Of a DNA stretch of 57,022 bases, positions 1-8,800 are shown piece by piece. Source of the stretch: Paludibacteraceae bacterium (lineage in GTDB: Bacteria > Bacteroidota > Bacteroidia > Bacteroidales > Paludibacteraceae). Positions within the stretch are counted from its first letter, which is position 1. Each line of letters opens with the position of its first letter. Both the position numbers and the translations under genes were made by a program. The stretch covers positions 1 through 57,022 of the forward strand of contig JAKSNW010000012.1 in assembly GCA_024405895.1 (NCBI GenBank). Direction: 5' to 3'. Under the pieces are notes generated by a model. It searched no databases. It saw nothing but the letters and a program-made list of their open reading frames with translations, and was not told where the DNA came from.

Positions 1-214
1 GAATCATCGTGCAAGCCTTGCATGGTCTCCGACAATTTTTGCGAATCATCGTGCAAGCCTTGCATGGTCTCCGACAATTTTTGCGAATCATCGTGCAGGC
101 CTTGCATGGTCTCCGACAATTTTTGCGAACCATCGTGCAAGCCTTGTATGGTCTTCAACAATTTTTGCGAACCATCGTGCAGGACTTGCATAGTCACGAA
201 ATATTTTCTGGTTT
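1..214. repeat. 42-bp tandem repeat array, truncated by window start
   Basis: Five consecutive units of about 42 bp, in phase at CATCGTGCA (5, 47, 89, 131, 173). The first three are almost identical, the fourth is slightly diverged, and the fifth switches in its second half to AAATATTTTCTG, the version found in the array at 27227-27771. Each unit holds a small dyad, TGCAAG-C-CTTGCA. Because 42 is a multiple of three, several frames stay open, but no start, signal or conserved protein context supports translation. The array probably continues to the left of the window. Confidence 0.9.
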
Positions 215-242
215 CCCTTTCCTTGCGTTAGGGACAGACAAC

Positions 243-278
243 AAGCAAGGCGTATGCCCGAGAGCATACGCCTTGCTT
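243..278 (-). terminator. Hairpin terminator after the 320-769 gene
   Basis: Perfect 15-bp stem (AAGCAAGGCGTATGC) with the loop CCGAGA, lying directly downstream of the minus-strand gene. It has no long U tract, so termination is inferred from stem strength and position. The core is repeated at 1539-1568. Confidence 0.6.
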
Positions 279-319
279 TGTTCGTCAAGGTCGGTTGACT
301 ATTTCTTTCTGTTGCAGGT

Positions 320-769
320 CTATGGCAAGATATGTGGTGCAAGTTTCTTTTTCTTGGTTACGACCTCACCCTTCTTGTTGAGCGTTTGTGAACCGCGAAG
401 TCCTGGTTGCATCTTTTTCGTTACGACTAATTCCGGATGCTGACCCTCCAGTTTCATCAATGGATATGCCAATGGAATGCCATACTTTTTATCATAATAG
501 CAAATGACAACATAGGCAGCATCGGCCTTCGCAACAAGTTCTGTTTTGAATCCTTCGCTGATAGTGTCGGTGAAGTGACGCTGGATAAGGTTGTTGTCGG
601 CAGTGTATTCTTCAACAATCAAAATGGCAGCAGACTGGATGGGAGGAAGCGAAGAGCCTTCCCATTCAATAGAGTATGTTTTGCCTGAGTGGTTCGCATT
701 TTCTTGGGCACGAACCGTTGCTCCGAATGACAATACCAAGATTGTCAGTAATACAAATGCTTTTCTCAT
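320..769 (-). CDS. Small secreted protein of unknown function
   Basis: I do not recognise this 149-residue protein. It has a clear N-terminal signal peptide (residues 1-21, ending in VRA-Q), a predicted beta-rich middle with YSIEWEG near residue 32 and AAYVVICYYD near residue 84, and a lysine-rich tail with LNKKGEVVTKKKK. The tail and the YS(I/V)EW(E/Q)G motif recur in the frameshifted gene at 810-1297, so the two are tandem paralogues. The gap to that gene is about 40 bp and contains no obvious promoter, so this gene is probably read from the promoter at 1352. The signal peptide places the product outside the inner membrane. No function can be assigned. Confidence 0.75.
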   Translation of the reverse strand: MRKAFVLLTILVLSFGATVRAQENANHSGKTYSIEWEGSSLPPIQSAAILIVEEYTADNNLIQRHFTDTISEGFKTELVAKADAAYVVICYYDKKYGIPLAYPLMKLEGQHPELVVTKKMQPGLRGSQTLNKKGEVVTKKKKLAPHILP

Positions 770-809
770 ATAATGCTAATTATTAAGTATGTGTTTTGAA
801 AACTGTCGC

Positions 810-1297
810 TTATTGAATGACTTTCGGACCGTCTTTCTTTGTGACGACATCACCCTTTTTGTTTAATTTCTGTTGGTTTGGGAATAGTGCTCCTATCATT
901 TTCTTTGTAATAACAAAGTCAAGAGAGTCGGTGTCTAATTTAAATAGAGGATACCATGCTGGAATTGGTACGGATGGTGAAGTATCTTCTTTTCCTAGAA
1001 TTGTCTGGACTAAGCAAACCAAACGTAGGCTGCTTTTTCGTGAGAAACGAATTGTACCTTGTTTCCTGTGTAAACAGTATCAATTTGGTGTGTTTGAAGA
1101 TATTTGTTTTTGCTGTCATATTCAAAGACATATAATTCGTTGTGCAATGGTCTTCCGTCACGCATTTCAGAAATGCAAAAGCCTTGCCATTCAACAGAGT
1201 AATGCTTGCAAACTTGTCCTTCTGCCTTTGTCTTTGTTTTTGCATTCAAAGAAAGAATAGACAGAGCAAAAAACAAAATTAAATATAGCTTTTTCAT
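810..1297 (-). pseudogene. Frameshifted paralogue of the 320-769 secreted protein
   Basis: The first segment (1010-1297) has a signal peptide and reads to AAYVWFA before a stop. The second segment, in another frame (810 to about 1022), continues with PIPAWYPLFKLDTD and ends in LNKKGDVVTKKDG. Together they align along the length of the 149-residue neighbour (HYSVEWQG with YSIEWEG, AAYV with AAYV, VITKKM with VVTKKM). Adding one base to the AAA run at 1021-1023 joins the frames as AAYVLVCLVQ. The cause is therefore a single-base loss in a short homopolymer: a true pseudogene, a programmed or phase-variable site, or a sequencing error. The Bacteroidota promoter at 1352 is intact. Confidence 0.75.
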
Positions 1298-1351
1298 TGT
1301 GTTTTATATCTGTTTATTTGTTTTTTGGAATAGAGCTTGTTATTCCGACGG

Positions 1352-1382
1352 CAAAAGTACAACAAAAAATCTATTCTCACAA
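1352..1382 (-). promoter_or_regulatory. Bacteroidota-type promoter for the 1297/769 gene pair
   Basis: On the minus strand a -7 box TACTTTTG (1352-1359) is preceded after 20 bp by TTG (1380-1382), matching the TTG-N19-21-TAnnTTTG pattern of the phylum's primary sigma factor. The start codon is at 1297. Confidence 0.65.
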
Positions 1383-1390
1383 CACAATGC

Positions 1391-1410
1391 TATCATACTA
1401 TAGTATGATA
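1391..1410. promoter_or_regulatory. Perfect 20-bp palindrome, possible operator
   Basis: Two uninterrupted 10-bp arms, TATCATACTA and its complement. The centre lies roughly 55 bp upstream of the expected start of transcription from the promoter at 1352-1382, a usual distance for an activator site. The binding protein is unknown. There is no U tract and no gene ending next to it, so it is unlikely to be a terminator. Confidence 0.45.
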
Positions 1411-1538
1411 TTGGCGGTTCAGTGAAGAATTTTCAATAAAATATATGGATTGTTTCAAGGCATTGGTCCTCGCCGAGAACAATCATTTGATATAACGTCT
1501 GCCACGATGGTTTGTCGATAATCCGTCTTGACAACAAG

Positions 1539-1568
1539 AAAGGCGTATGCCCGAGAGCATACGCCTTT
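1539..1568 (-). terminator. Hairpin terminator after the lipoprotein pair
   Basis: Perfect 12-bp stem (AAAGGCGTATGC) with the loop CCGAGA, downstream of the gene ending at 1620. The core and the flanking GACAACAAG match the hairpin at 243-278, so it is a duplicated terminator module. Confidence 0.6.
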
Positions 1569-1619
1569 GCTGGATATTGCTAATATGAATGAAGTCGGCA
1601 TTGACTTCAGAGTACAATA

Positions 1620-2150
1620 CTATTCTTCGCCAACTCTTTCACACGAAGTAATATAGTCTTCCGTCAAGACGAAAATATAGGTGAGCGTGAAGGTATTCAC
1701 CTCTAATTGGTAATCACCTTTTTCCCTTGGGCGGGAAATGCTTCCTATTAGAGCGTAGTCTGTATGTGAAACATAAGCATAGGAATTTCCATTTAGTGGC
1801 GAACCTATATCAAAAGAATCATCATAATATCTATTGCCCTGATATTTGTATGCCAATGAACTATATTCGCGGCTTTCCCCTATCTTGTTGTTTGCAACAG
1901 AATCTGGTGGATTAAAAACAGGATAATCGGTATGGTAATGAAAATTGAATATTGCATATCCTTGATTAGGCGAAAGGATTACACTATCTGGATAGTTCTT
2001 GCTTGGAAAAGAACAATTCAAAAACAAGACAACATCCTCACCAGTACCATTGACTAACAGATACTTGTTGTCGACGCTGTACCCCTCAGGAATACAACTG
2101 GATAAACATGCTGATAAAGCACAGACAAATAAAACAATTCTAATTTTCAT
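1620..2150 (-). CDS. Putative lipoprotein of unknown function
   Basis: A 176-residue product with a lipoprotein signal: charged MKIR, a hydrophobic run, and the lipobox LSSC with the acylated cysteine at residue 19. The mature part is acidic to neutral and rich in Tyr, Asn and Ser, with no recognised motif. It starts only 7 bp after the stop of the 360-residue lipoprotein gene at 2158-3240, so the two are co-transcribed and probably work in the same place, the periplasm or outer membrane. I do not recognise a family. Confidence 0.75.
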   Translation of the reverse strand: MKIRIVLFVCALSACLSSCIPEGYSVDNKYLLVNGTGEDVVLFLNCSFPSKNYPDSVILSPNQGYAIFNFHYHTDYPVFNPPDSVANNKIGESREYSSLAYKYQGNRYYDDSFDIGSPLNGNSYAYVSHTDYALIGSISRPREKGDYQLEVNTFTLTYIFVLTEDYITSCERVGEE

Positions 2151-2157
2151 ACTGATT

Positions 2158-3240
2158 CTATTGTCTACGAATTAATACACTACCTTTGTCGTTTGACATG
2201 TCAACTTCCCATCCTGTAATTGGTGCGTCGCTACGTGATGGAGAAAAAAGAGCAAATCCTTCCGCAGGGAATATTGCCGCACAACCAGGAATCTTACGAT
2301 AACAAATGTAGTTAACATAAGGAATGTTTGGATTTATCAAATGAACACATGTCGGAATTGCATCATAAAAGCGTTCCAATCCATTACGAGGGGTCACTGT
2401 TATGTCTATCTTATTAATGGTTGTGTTTAAGTGGCGCAGCACCCAACATCTTCCATTGTGCTTTTTTCTATAATTTGATACGGTTGCTGATACTTTGTTC
2501 CTTACCATGCCATTCTTAAAGAACCGTGTCTTGAGTTCAACTCTGATTTGATAGTCATGATTTCCTTCTGTTGCGGTTGTTCCTCGCAAACCAACATAAG
2601 TAGTTCCGTTACGACCACGTTCGCCATCTCTAAAGCATTTTTGAATAGAGACTCCCTGGTTTGCGGCAGCTTCTTCAGCATCATCAACAGTGCTACTGCT
2701 CATTAAAGTTTGATAAAACGAAGTAGGTACAATAAGCAAAGTAGTATCATACCATTTGTAAACAGAATCTCCAATCGCATAGACGCAATTTCCATTCATG
2801 ATATAATAATCATCGTTTCCATCTGCCTCTTCGCATTTGCCTACAAAATAGTTCTCTTCACCATTGATGACTTCTGAATATAGAGTGAGATATTTCCCAT
2901 AGTCGTCAAACAGAATTCTGAGTCCTTCAGCATCACGACCCTCTACATCATATTCTTCAATAATAAAGTCGTACATATGATCTCGTTCGCGGCCAAAAGA
3001 AACGTACTCTGTATGACTTTCAAACCAAACTTCACGTTCATCATCAGAAAGCGAATTGACATAGTCTCGGGTTTCCTCGTAATCCTCATAGGTATCAAAT
3101 GTCAACATATCAGGAAGTACATTGATAGTTTTCAACATTGGAGGATTGAGTACATCCGCTTCAAAGTTGGTTTCGTTCTTAGAACAAGAACACAAGACAG
3201 CAACAGTAAGTGCTATCGATAAAATTTTTTTTATCTTCAT
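2158..3240 (-). CDS. Putative lipoprotein, possibly DUF4848-like
   Basis: A 360-residue product with the signal MKIKK, a hydrophobic run and the lipobox LCSC (Cys about residue 19), so an outer-membrane or periplasmic lipoprotein. The N-terminal third is acidic with predicted helix (DTYEDYEETRDYVNSL). The middle has a hydrophobic, Tyr-rich segment and the C-terminal third is basic with several cysteines. The overall look resembles Bacteroides lipoproteins grouped as DUF4848, but I cannot confirm that by eye. It is the first gene of a two-lipoprotein operon, with a -7 box at 3300-3307. Confidence 0.7.
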   Translation of the reverse strand: MKIKKILSIALTVAVLCSCSKNETNFEADVLNPPMLKTINVLPDMLTFDTYEDYEETRDYVNSLSDDEREVWFESHTEYVSFGRERDHMYDFIIEEYDVEGRDAEGLRILFDDYGKYLTLYSEVINGEENYFVGKCEEADGNDDYYIMNGNCVYAIGDSVYKWYDTTLLIVPTSFYQTLMSSSTVDDAEEAAANQGVSIQKCFRDGERGRNGTTYVGLRGTTATEGNHDYQIRVELKTRFFKNGMVRNKVSATVSNYRKKHNGRCWVLRHLNTTINKIDITVTPRNGLERFYDAIPTCVHLINPNIPYVNYICYRKIPGCAAIFPAEGFALFSPSRSDAPITGWEVDMSNDKGSVLIRRQ

Positions 3241-3299
3241 CTGTGATTTGTTTTATGTGTTTACTTTGTAGGAGAATTTGTCGACAATTATTCTCGTGG

Positions 3300-3330
3300 C
3301 AAAAGTACAACATAAATAAACAACAACAAA
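3300..3330 (-). promoter_or_regulatory. Bacteroidota-type promoter for the lipoprotein operon
   Basis: Minus-strand -7 box TACTTTTG (3300-3307) with TTTG at 3327-3330, a 19-bp spacer. The start codon is at 3240. It lies just downstream of the LuxR-type gene ending at 3341. Confidence 0.65.
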
Positions 3331-3340
3331 AAAAGTGTTG

Positions 3341-4135
3341 TCATCCTTTTGGGTGATTTTCGCTGCTTCCACAAAGGTTGTCACTTACAGAACCATTATA
3401 ATAAAGTCTGTAATTATCAACAAATCGAATAGCCTCCGTAATGGATTTTACATGCAATTTCTTAAAAATGCGCCTCTTGTAGGTTTTTATCGTGTTTACC
3501 GAACAACATAAATCTTCTGCCATCTGTTCTGCAGAGAAGCCTTTTGCTGCACGGAGCAATATGGATGTTTCTTTTGCGGTCAATTCCATGTCTTCCTGAA
3601 AGGGAACAAAAAGTTTTTTCTGAAAATCATAGACATACCTGAAGCCTTCACCAAAGATTGCAATATGTTCGCAAGAATTGTGGGGAGAGGATTGGATGGA
3701 AAACAGTCCTATCCAAAGTTCACCGGTTTCAGTCAGTTTTAATGGTGTGAATTTTTGTGTCACGACCATGCTTTTCGTTCCTTCACCTATACGATAATCA
3801 ATTATATATGTATGATTTTGTCTTTGAGCGAGATTGAAAGTGGTGTACAGTTTGAGATAGGCCTCACGCGTATCAAGCAGAATTTTATAATCCTCGTCCT
3901 GAACCATTGCCCAAAAGGGATTCGGAGTGTCTCTTTGAATTTCAGCGCCTTCAATTTCTTTCAAAAACAAAGAGTTGTGTGTCTGGAACACTAACCTGTT
4001 CTTGGCAAAGTCAACAACAAATAGGTTGGCATTTGTCAAACGTGCAGTAGCATCTAATATCTCAAACATAGGAGCCATGTCCAAATAATCATTGGGAACA
4101 AGGCTAAGGTTGCTTTGGTACATCAAATCGTCCAT
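3341..4135 (-). CDS. LuxR-family helix-turn-helix transcriptional regulator
   Basis: 264 residues. The last 80 hold a GerE/LuxR-type DNA-binding domain: LTAKETSILLRAAKGFSAEQ, then the recognition helix in SVNTIKTYKRRIFKKLHV. The N-terminal 180 residues contain no phosphoacceptor receiver motif and look like a PAS-like or ligand-sensing domain, but I cannot name it. The gene follows the FAD oxidoreductase by 21 bp on the same strand and is probably co-transcribed with it. Immediately downstream lies the lipoprotein operon with its own promoter, a plausible target. Confident for the HTH class; ligand and regulon are unknown. Confidence 0.85.
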   Translation of the reverse strand: MDDLMYQSNLSLVPNDYLDMAPMFEILDATARLTNANLFVVDFAKNRLVFQTHNSLFLKEIEGAEIQRDTPNPFWAMVQDEDYKILLDTREAYLKLYTTFNLAQRQNHTYIIDYRIGEGTKSMVVTQKFTPLKLTETGELWIGLFSIQSSPHNSCEHIAIFGEGFRYVYDFQKKLFVPFQEDMELTAKETSILLRAAKGFSAEQMAEDLCCSVNTIKTYKRRIFKKLHVKSITEAIRFVDNYRLYYNGSVSDNLCGSSENHPKG

Positions 4136-4156
4136 ATCGTAGTGTCTTGAAGAGAG

Positions 4157-5716
4157 TTATTTCCGAAAGTGCTGCGCTACGGCTTCGGCAGCACGCTCGC
4201 CGTCCATGGCTGAGGAGGTGATGCCTCCTGCATAGCCGGCTCCTTCGCCACAAGGGTAGAGTCCGGGGAGCGTGAGGTGCTGGAGGGTGTCGCTGTCGCG
4301 TGGGATACGCACGGGCGATGAGGTGCGACTCTCAACGCCCACGACGATGGCTTCGTTGGTGAGGAAACCACGCATCTTCTGGTCGAACTGTCGGAAGCCG
4401 TCGCGGAGACGGTTGGCTATCAAGGCCGGCATCCACTCGTGGAGGTGGCTGCTGCGAAGTCCGGGGAGATAGGAGGTCTTGGGCAGGGTGGAGGAGTGAC
4501 GGCCGAAGACAAAGTCGGCAAGACGTTGTGCAGGGGCTGTCTGTGTGCCTCCCCCTTGAATGAAGGCATCGTGCTCGAGTTGCTGCTGGTAGAGGAGTCC
4601 GCAGAGTGGTCCTGCATCGGCATACTGCGAGAAATCTTCGGGATGAAGTTCTACGGCAATGCCGCTGTTGGCAAACGGAGAATTGCGCAATGACGACGAC
4701 ATGCCGTTGACCACCAACTCGTTCTCGCCCGTGGCTGCCGGCACGATATGTCCGCCTGGGCACATGCAGAAACTATAGACACCACGGCCGTTGCTTTGAG
4801 CTACCAAGGCATAACTTGCCGATGGGAGACAGGGGTCTGGACGACGGCTGTGGTATTGTATCTCGTTGATGAGTGCTTGAGGATGCTCCACACGCACGCC
4901 CATGGCAAAGCCTTTGGCTTCGAGCAGGATGTTCTGGTGGTGAAGCATGTGATAGATGTCGCGGGCAGAGTGGCCTGTGGCAAGGATGACAGCCAGTCCA
5001 CGATATGATTCGCCCCCTTCTACGTTCACGCCTACGGCAGCTCCGTTCTCGATGATCAGCCCATTGACTTTCTTGCCAAACAAGACTTCGCCACCACAAT
5101 TGATGATGGTGTTGCGCATGGCTTTGATGACGGAAGGGAGACGGTCGGTGCCGATATGAGGATGTGCCTCGTAGAGTATAGTGTCTTGTGCTCCGTGGCG
5201 GTGGAAGATCTCGAGGATGCGCTGTGTGTTGCCACGTTTCTTGGAGCGTGTGAAGAGTTTGCCGTCGGAGAAGGTGCCTGCACCGCCTTCGCCAAAGCAG
5301 TAGTTCGACTCGGGGTCGAGACGGACGTTGCGGTTGATCTGTGCGATGTCTTTCTTGCGTTCGCTCACCTCTTTGCCTCGTTCGAGTAGGATAGGACGGA
5401 AACCAAGTTCGATGAGTCGTAGTGAGGCAAACAGTCCGGCAGGTCCTGCTCCGACAACGACGACTTCGGGCTTGTTGGCTACGTTGTCGTAGTGCACCTC
5501 GGTGGTATAGACTGCCTGCGGTGTCTCGCCAGCGGCATAGACACGCACTACGAGGTTGACCACTGGGAGACGCTTGCGGGCATCGACGGAACGACGGATA
5601 GTCTGCACCATAGCCAGGGTGTTCGGACGAAACTTGAGGTGCTGCTCTGCTGCTCGGAGTATCTGCTGTTCGTCGGCAGCTTGGGAAGGGGTGAGTGTGA
5701 GATTGATTTCGTACAT
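4157..5716 (-). CDS. FAD-dependent oxidoreductase (COG2509-type dehydrogenase)
   Basis: A 519-residue soluble flavoprotein. Residues about 85-110 form the FAD-binding Rossmann motif VVVVGAGPAGLFASLRL followed by ERG. Downstream come GEGGAGTFSDGKL, typical of this family of uncharacterised dehydrogenases, and near the C-terminus PCGEGAGYAGGITSSAMDG, which closes the FAD site. The first 80 residues are the family's small N-terminal domain. Length is normal for the family. The substrate is not known for any close member I can recall. It heads a probable two-gene unit with the LuxR regulator. The terminator of the giant surface protein gene (5753-5789) lies just upstream. Confidence 0.88.
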   Translation of the reverse strand: MYEINLTLTPSQAADEQQILRAAEQHLKFRPNTLAMVQTIRRSVDARKRLPVVNLVVRVYAAGETPQAVYTTEVHYDNVANKPEVVVVGAGPAGLFASLRLIELGFRPILLERGKEVSERKKDIAQINRNVRLDPESNYCFGEGGAGTFSDGKLFTRSKKRGNTQRILEIFHRHGAQDTILYEAHPHIGTDRLPSVIKAMRNTIINCGGEVLFGKKVNGLIIENGAAVGVNVEGGESYRGLAVILATGHSARDIYHMLHHQNILLEAKGFAMGVRVEHPQALINEIQYHSRRPDPCLPSASYALVAQSNGRGVYSFCMCPGGHIVPAATGENELVVNGMSSSLRNSPFANSGIAVELHPEDFSQYADAGPLCGLLYQQQLEHDAFIQGGGTQTAPAQRLADFVFGRHSSTLPKTSYLPGLRSSHLHEWMPALIANRLRDGFRQFDQKMRGFLTNEAIVVGVESRTSSPVRIPRDSDTLQHLTLPGLYPCGEGAGYAGGITSSAMDGERAAEAVAQHFRK

Positions 5717-5752
5717 TGTAATGATGACTCGTGGTGTCTGTGTTGTAAAAAA

Positions 5753-5789
5753 ATGAACCGCCGAGCCTGTTTGACTGACGGCGGTTCAT
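5753..5789 (-). terminator. Intrinsic terminator of the 2448-residue protein gene
   Basis: An 11-bp perfect stem (ATGAACCGCCG / CGGCGGTTCAT) followed on the minus strand by a run of seven U, 19 bp after the stop codon at 5808. Confidence 0.88.
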
Positions 5790-5807
5790 CGTTATGATAG
5801 GTAAGGT

Positions 5808-8800
5808 TTAGTAAGCAATCTTACCGGTGAGGAGACGTCTCTTCTCGTAGAAGAAGGCATAGACGTAGACTTTGCCTTCCTTGCCTGCCTTGAAGTCGAC
5901 GCCGGTGGCATCTGGCTGATGGATGTCTTCGTTAGGGTCGGCCACTGGAACCATGCTGCTCCAGAGGATAGCACCTGTGGCAGAGTAGACGCGAACCTCA
6001 ACGTTGTTGCGTGTGGTAGAGGCACGCCATGTGCCGTTGCCAAGGTAGTTGAAGGCTACGTCGTCGGAGGTTGGGATGTCGCCAGGGTTGTCGGTGGAGA
6101 CACGGAAGAAGACAGCGTAGGTGACCTCTGTGCCATCTTCGGCAGTGACATAGACGTAGGAGTAGTCGTTGACAAAGCCCATCTGGATGTCAACCAACTG
6201 GCTTGGCTCGCCCTTCACGTAGGTGAGTTCTGGAACAACGCTTGAACCGAATGGAAGGAGGTACTCGTACTCGAAGCGTGTTGGCTCGAAGCCTTCAAGT
6301 GAGACTCCGTTGACGAGGAGGTCGGCAAGGAGAGCATTGTTGGACTTAAGGATTTCGAAGGTGATGACGTATGAGAAGGTGGATACGCCGTCTTCGGCTA
6401 CTACGGTGACTACGATAGCACCGTCCTGGTTGGTGATGGTGACGGTCTGTCCTGCCTCGCCGAGCACGTAGCCGATGTTGGCAACGTCAGGCAAGGTGCT
6501 TGGGTCGGTACCGATAGGGTAGACGATGTGGTAGGACATGGAGTCTGGAGCAAAGCCAGGCACGGTGACACCGTCGATGGTGAGGTCGGCAAGGTAGGCA
6601 TTGTCTGACTTCTTGATAAAGAAGAAGAGAATGTAGTCGTTGATGACCATGCCATCCTGTGAGGTGACAGTGATGGTGGCTGTGCCAGGGATGGTGTCGA
6701 AGGTGAGGTCGATGCTGGTGTAGTCGGCCACTTGACCACGCCATGTGATGGTTGGCATGGTGGTGGTGCCGTAAGGAAGTGTCACGTTGTAGTAGAAGTC
6801 CTCTGGGTCGAAGTCGGAGTCGGCAGTGTAACTGTTGGCTTGCATGATGAGTGCTTCGCCGTTGATGAAGATCATGTCGAGCAGGGCATTGTCGGAGAGG
6901 GCTACTACGTAGGTGATGTAGTAGATGGCAGTGGTTACTCCGTCTTCTGCCGTTACGGTGATGACGGTGGTGTCATTAGGGGTGATGGCAGATACCATGT
7001 TGATGGTCTGGTTTGGCTCGCCGGCAACGTAGGACATCACAGGCAATACGGTGGTGCCGTAAGGGAGTGTGATGGTGTAGTTGTAGATGTAAGGGTCGAA
7101 GCCGGTGAGTGAACTGCCGTTGTTGAGGATGTCGCCGAGGTTGGCATCGTGGGATGGCTCAACGCTGAATACAATGTTATATGTATTGGTGAAGCGTCCG
7201 CTTTCGCTGGTGACGATGATTTGGTAGGTGCCACGAACACCGTTGCTGACGACGTTGACTACCTCGCCTGGATGCGACGGGGTGTAGACGATGCTTGGCA
7301 AGGTGGTGGTGCCGTTTGGCAACATGTAGCTATAGGTGAAGGTATTACTGTCGAAACCAGAGAGTGAGACGCCGTTGATCTCGATGTCGTCGAGGGTGGC
7401 AATGTCAGATTTCTCAACATCGAAGAAGAGGTAGTAGTTTTGGGTGGTTGTACCATCTTCTGCGGTCACGGTGATGACGGTGGTGTCGTTGACGCCGTTG
7501 TTGGTGATGGTGATAGTCTGGTGGTCTTCACCTTTCACTACGATGATTTCTGGCAGTGTGGTGGTACCTTCTGGGAGTGTAACGGTGTAGGTGTCGGTGT
7601 TAGGGTTGAAACCGTTGATACCGGTGCCGTTCAACAGGATGTTGTCGAGGAGTGCATCGCTGGAAGCCACGGTCTGGTTGTTGACGGAGACGGTGTATTC
7701 CAGTGTGGTGGTGCCGTCTTCGGCTGTCACGTTGATAGTAGCTACGTTGTTGCTCCATGTGATGACTACAGCCTGGTGTGATTCGCCTTTGGTGACGCTG
7801 AAGGTTGGAACGGTGTTGCCTTGACGGGTTACGGTGTAGTCGTAGGTGTCAGGGGCGAATCCGTTGACGCTGATGCCATCGACAGTGATGTCTGCCAAGG
7901 TGGCATCATCGCTGAGTGTGCGTTGCCAGTTGAGTTGGTAGGTGGTGTTGCCGACGTTCCAAGTGAACTGTGAGGCGGTAAGGGTGACGTCGAGGTCTGC
8001 CTCTTTGTCGGTGCGTTGGTAGTTCACCTCTTCTGTCCAAGCGTTGCGTGTGCTCTCGGTGTAGATGTAGGTGGTAGGTGCAAAGCCGCTGATGGTAGAG
8101 GCGTTGATTTCGATGTCGTTGAGTGTCTCTGCCACGGTGTGGGCTGCTTCAGCAAAGAGGATGCTGTAGGTGTTGGTGGTGGTGCCGTCTTCTGCAACAA
8201 CGGTCACTGTTGAGGTCTCGCCTACGCCTTTGGTGTCGATGGCGACATGTTGGGCGTCGTAGGCCTTGGTGACGTTGATTTGAGGCACTTCAGCGGTAGC
8301 GTATGGCAATGTTACGGTGTAGTTGTGAACGTTGCTGCTATAACTGATGTTGTAGCCTGTTACGGTGATGTCGTTCAAGGTGGCGTCGGCAGAGTACTGA
8401 CGGTTGAGAACGACGGTGTAGGTGGTAGAGGTCTGTGCTTCGGAGGTGACGGTGATTACTATGGTGTCGCCCTGCATGACGTAGGTGACGGTCTGGTAAG
8501 GACTGCCTTTGACGATGTTGATGTCAGGGTTGGCACTGCCTTGTACATTGGCTGTGAAGGTGGTGCCTGAGGTCATCACGGAAGCGCCGTTGATGATGAT
8601 GTCGCTGAGTGTGCTGATGCTTGAAGCAGGACGGTTGAAGGTGACGGTGTAGGTGGTTGATGAGCCGTCCTCGGCGAGTGAGGTGATGGTGGCTGTGCGA
8701 ACACCGTTGACTTCGTTGCCGTAACTTACGCGATGCTCTTGGTCGGCAACGGCACCGAACATGTCGATGGTTGGCAAACCGAGGTAGTCGGCAGGGAGGT

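Larger units (their letters stand above)
1298..1619. other. Intergenic stretch between two minus-strand units
   Basis: It contains the promoter at 1352-1382, the palindrome at 1391-1410 and the hairpin at 1539-1568. Between 1411 and 1538 I see no gene, RNA or repeat. Confidence 0.6.

Noticed and set aside
9-443. Open frame running from the first array into the next gene region
   Set aside because: Same array effect; it ends antisense to the real secreted-protein gene at 320-769.
4773-5789. Antisense-frame open frame of 338 codons across the FAD oxidoreductase
   Set aside because: It is in an alternative frame of a well conserved flavoprotein and its Arg/His/Ser-rich product has no motif.
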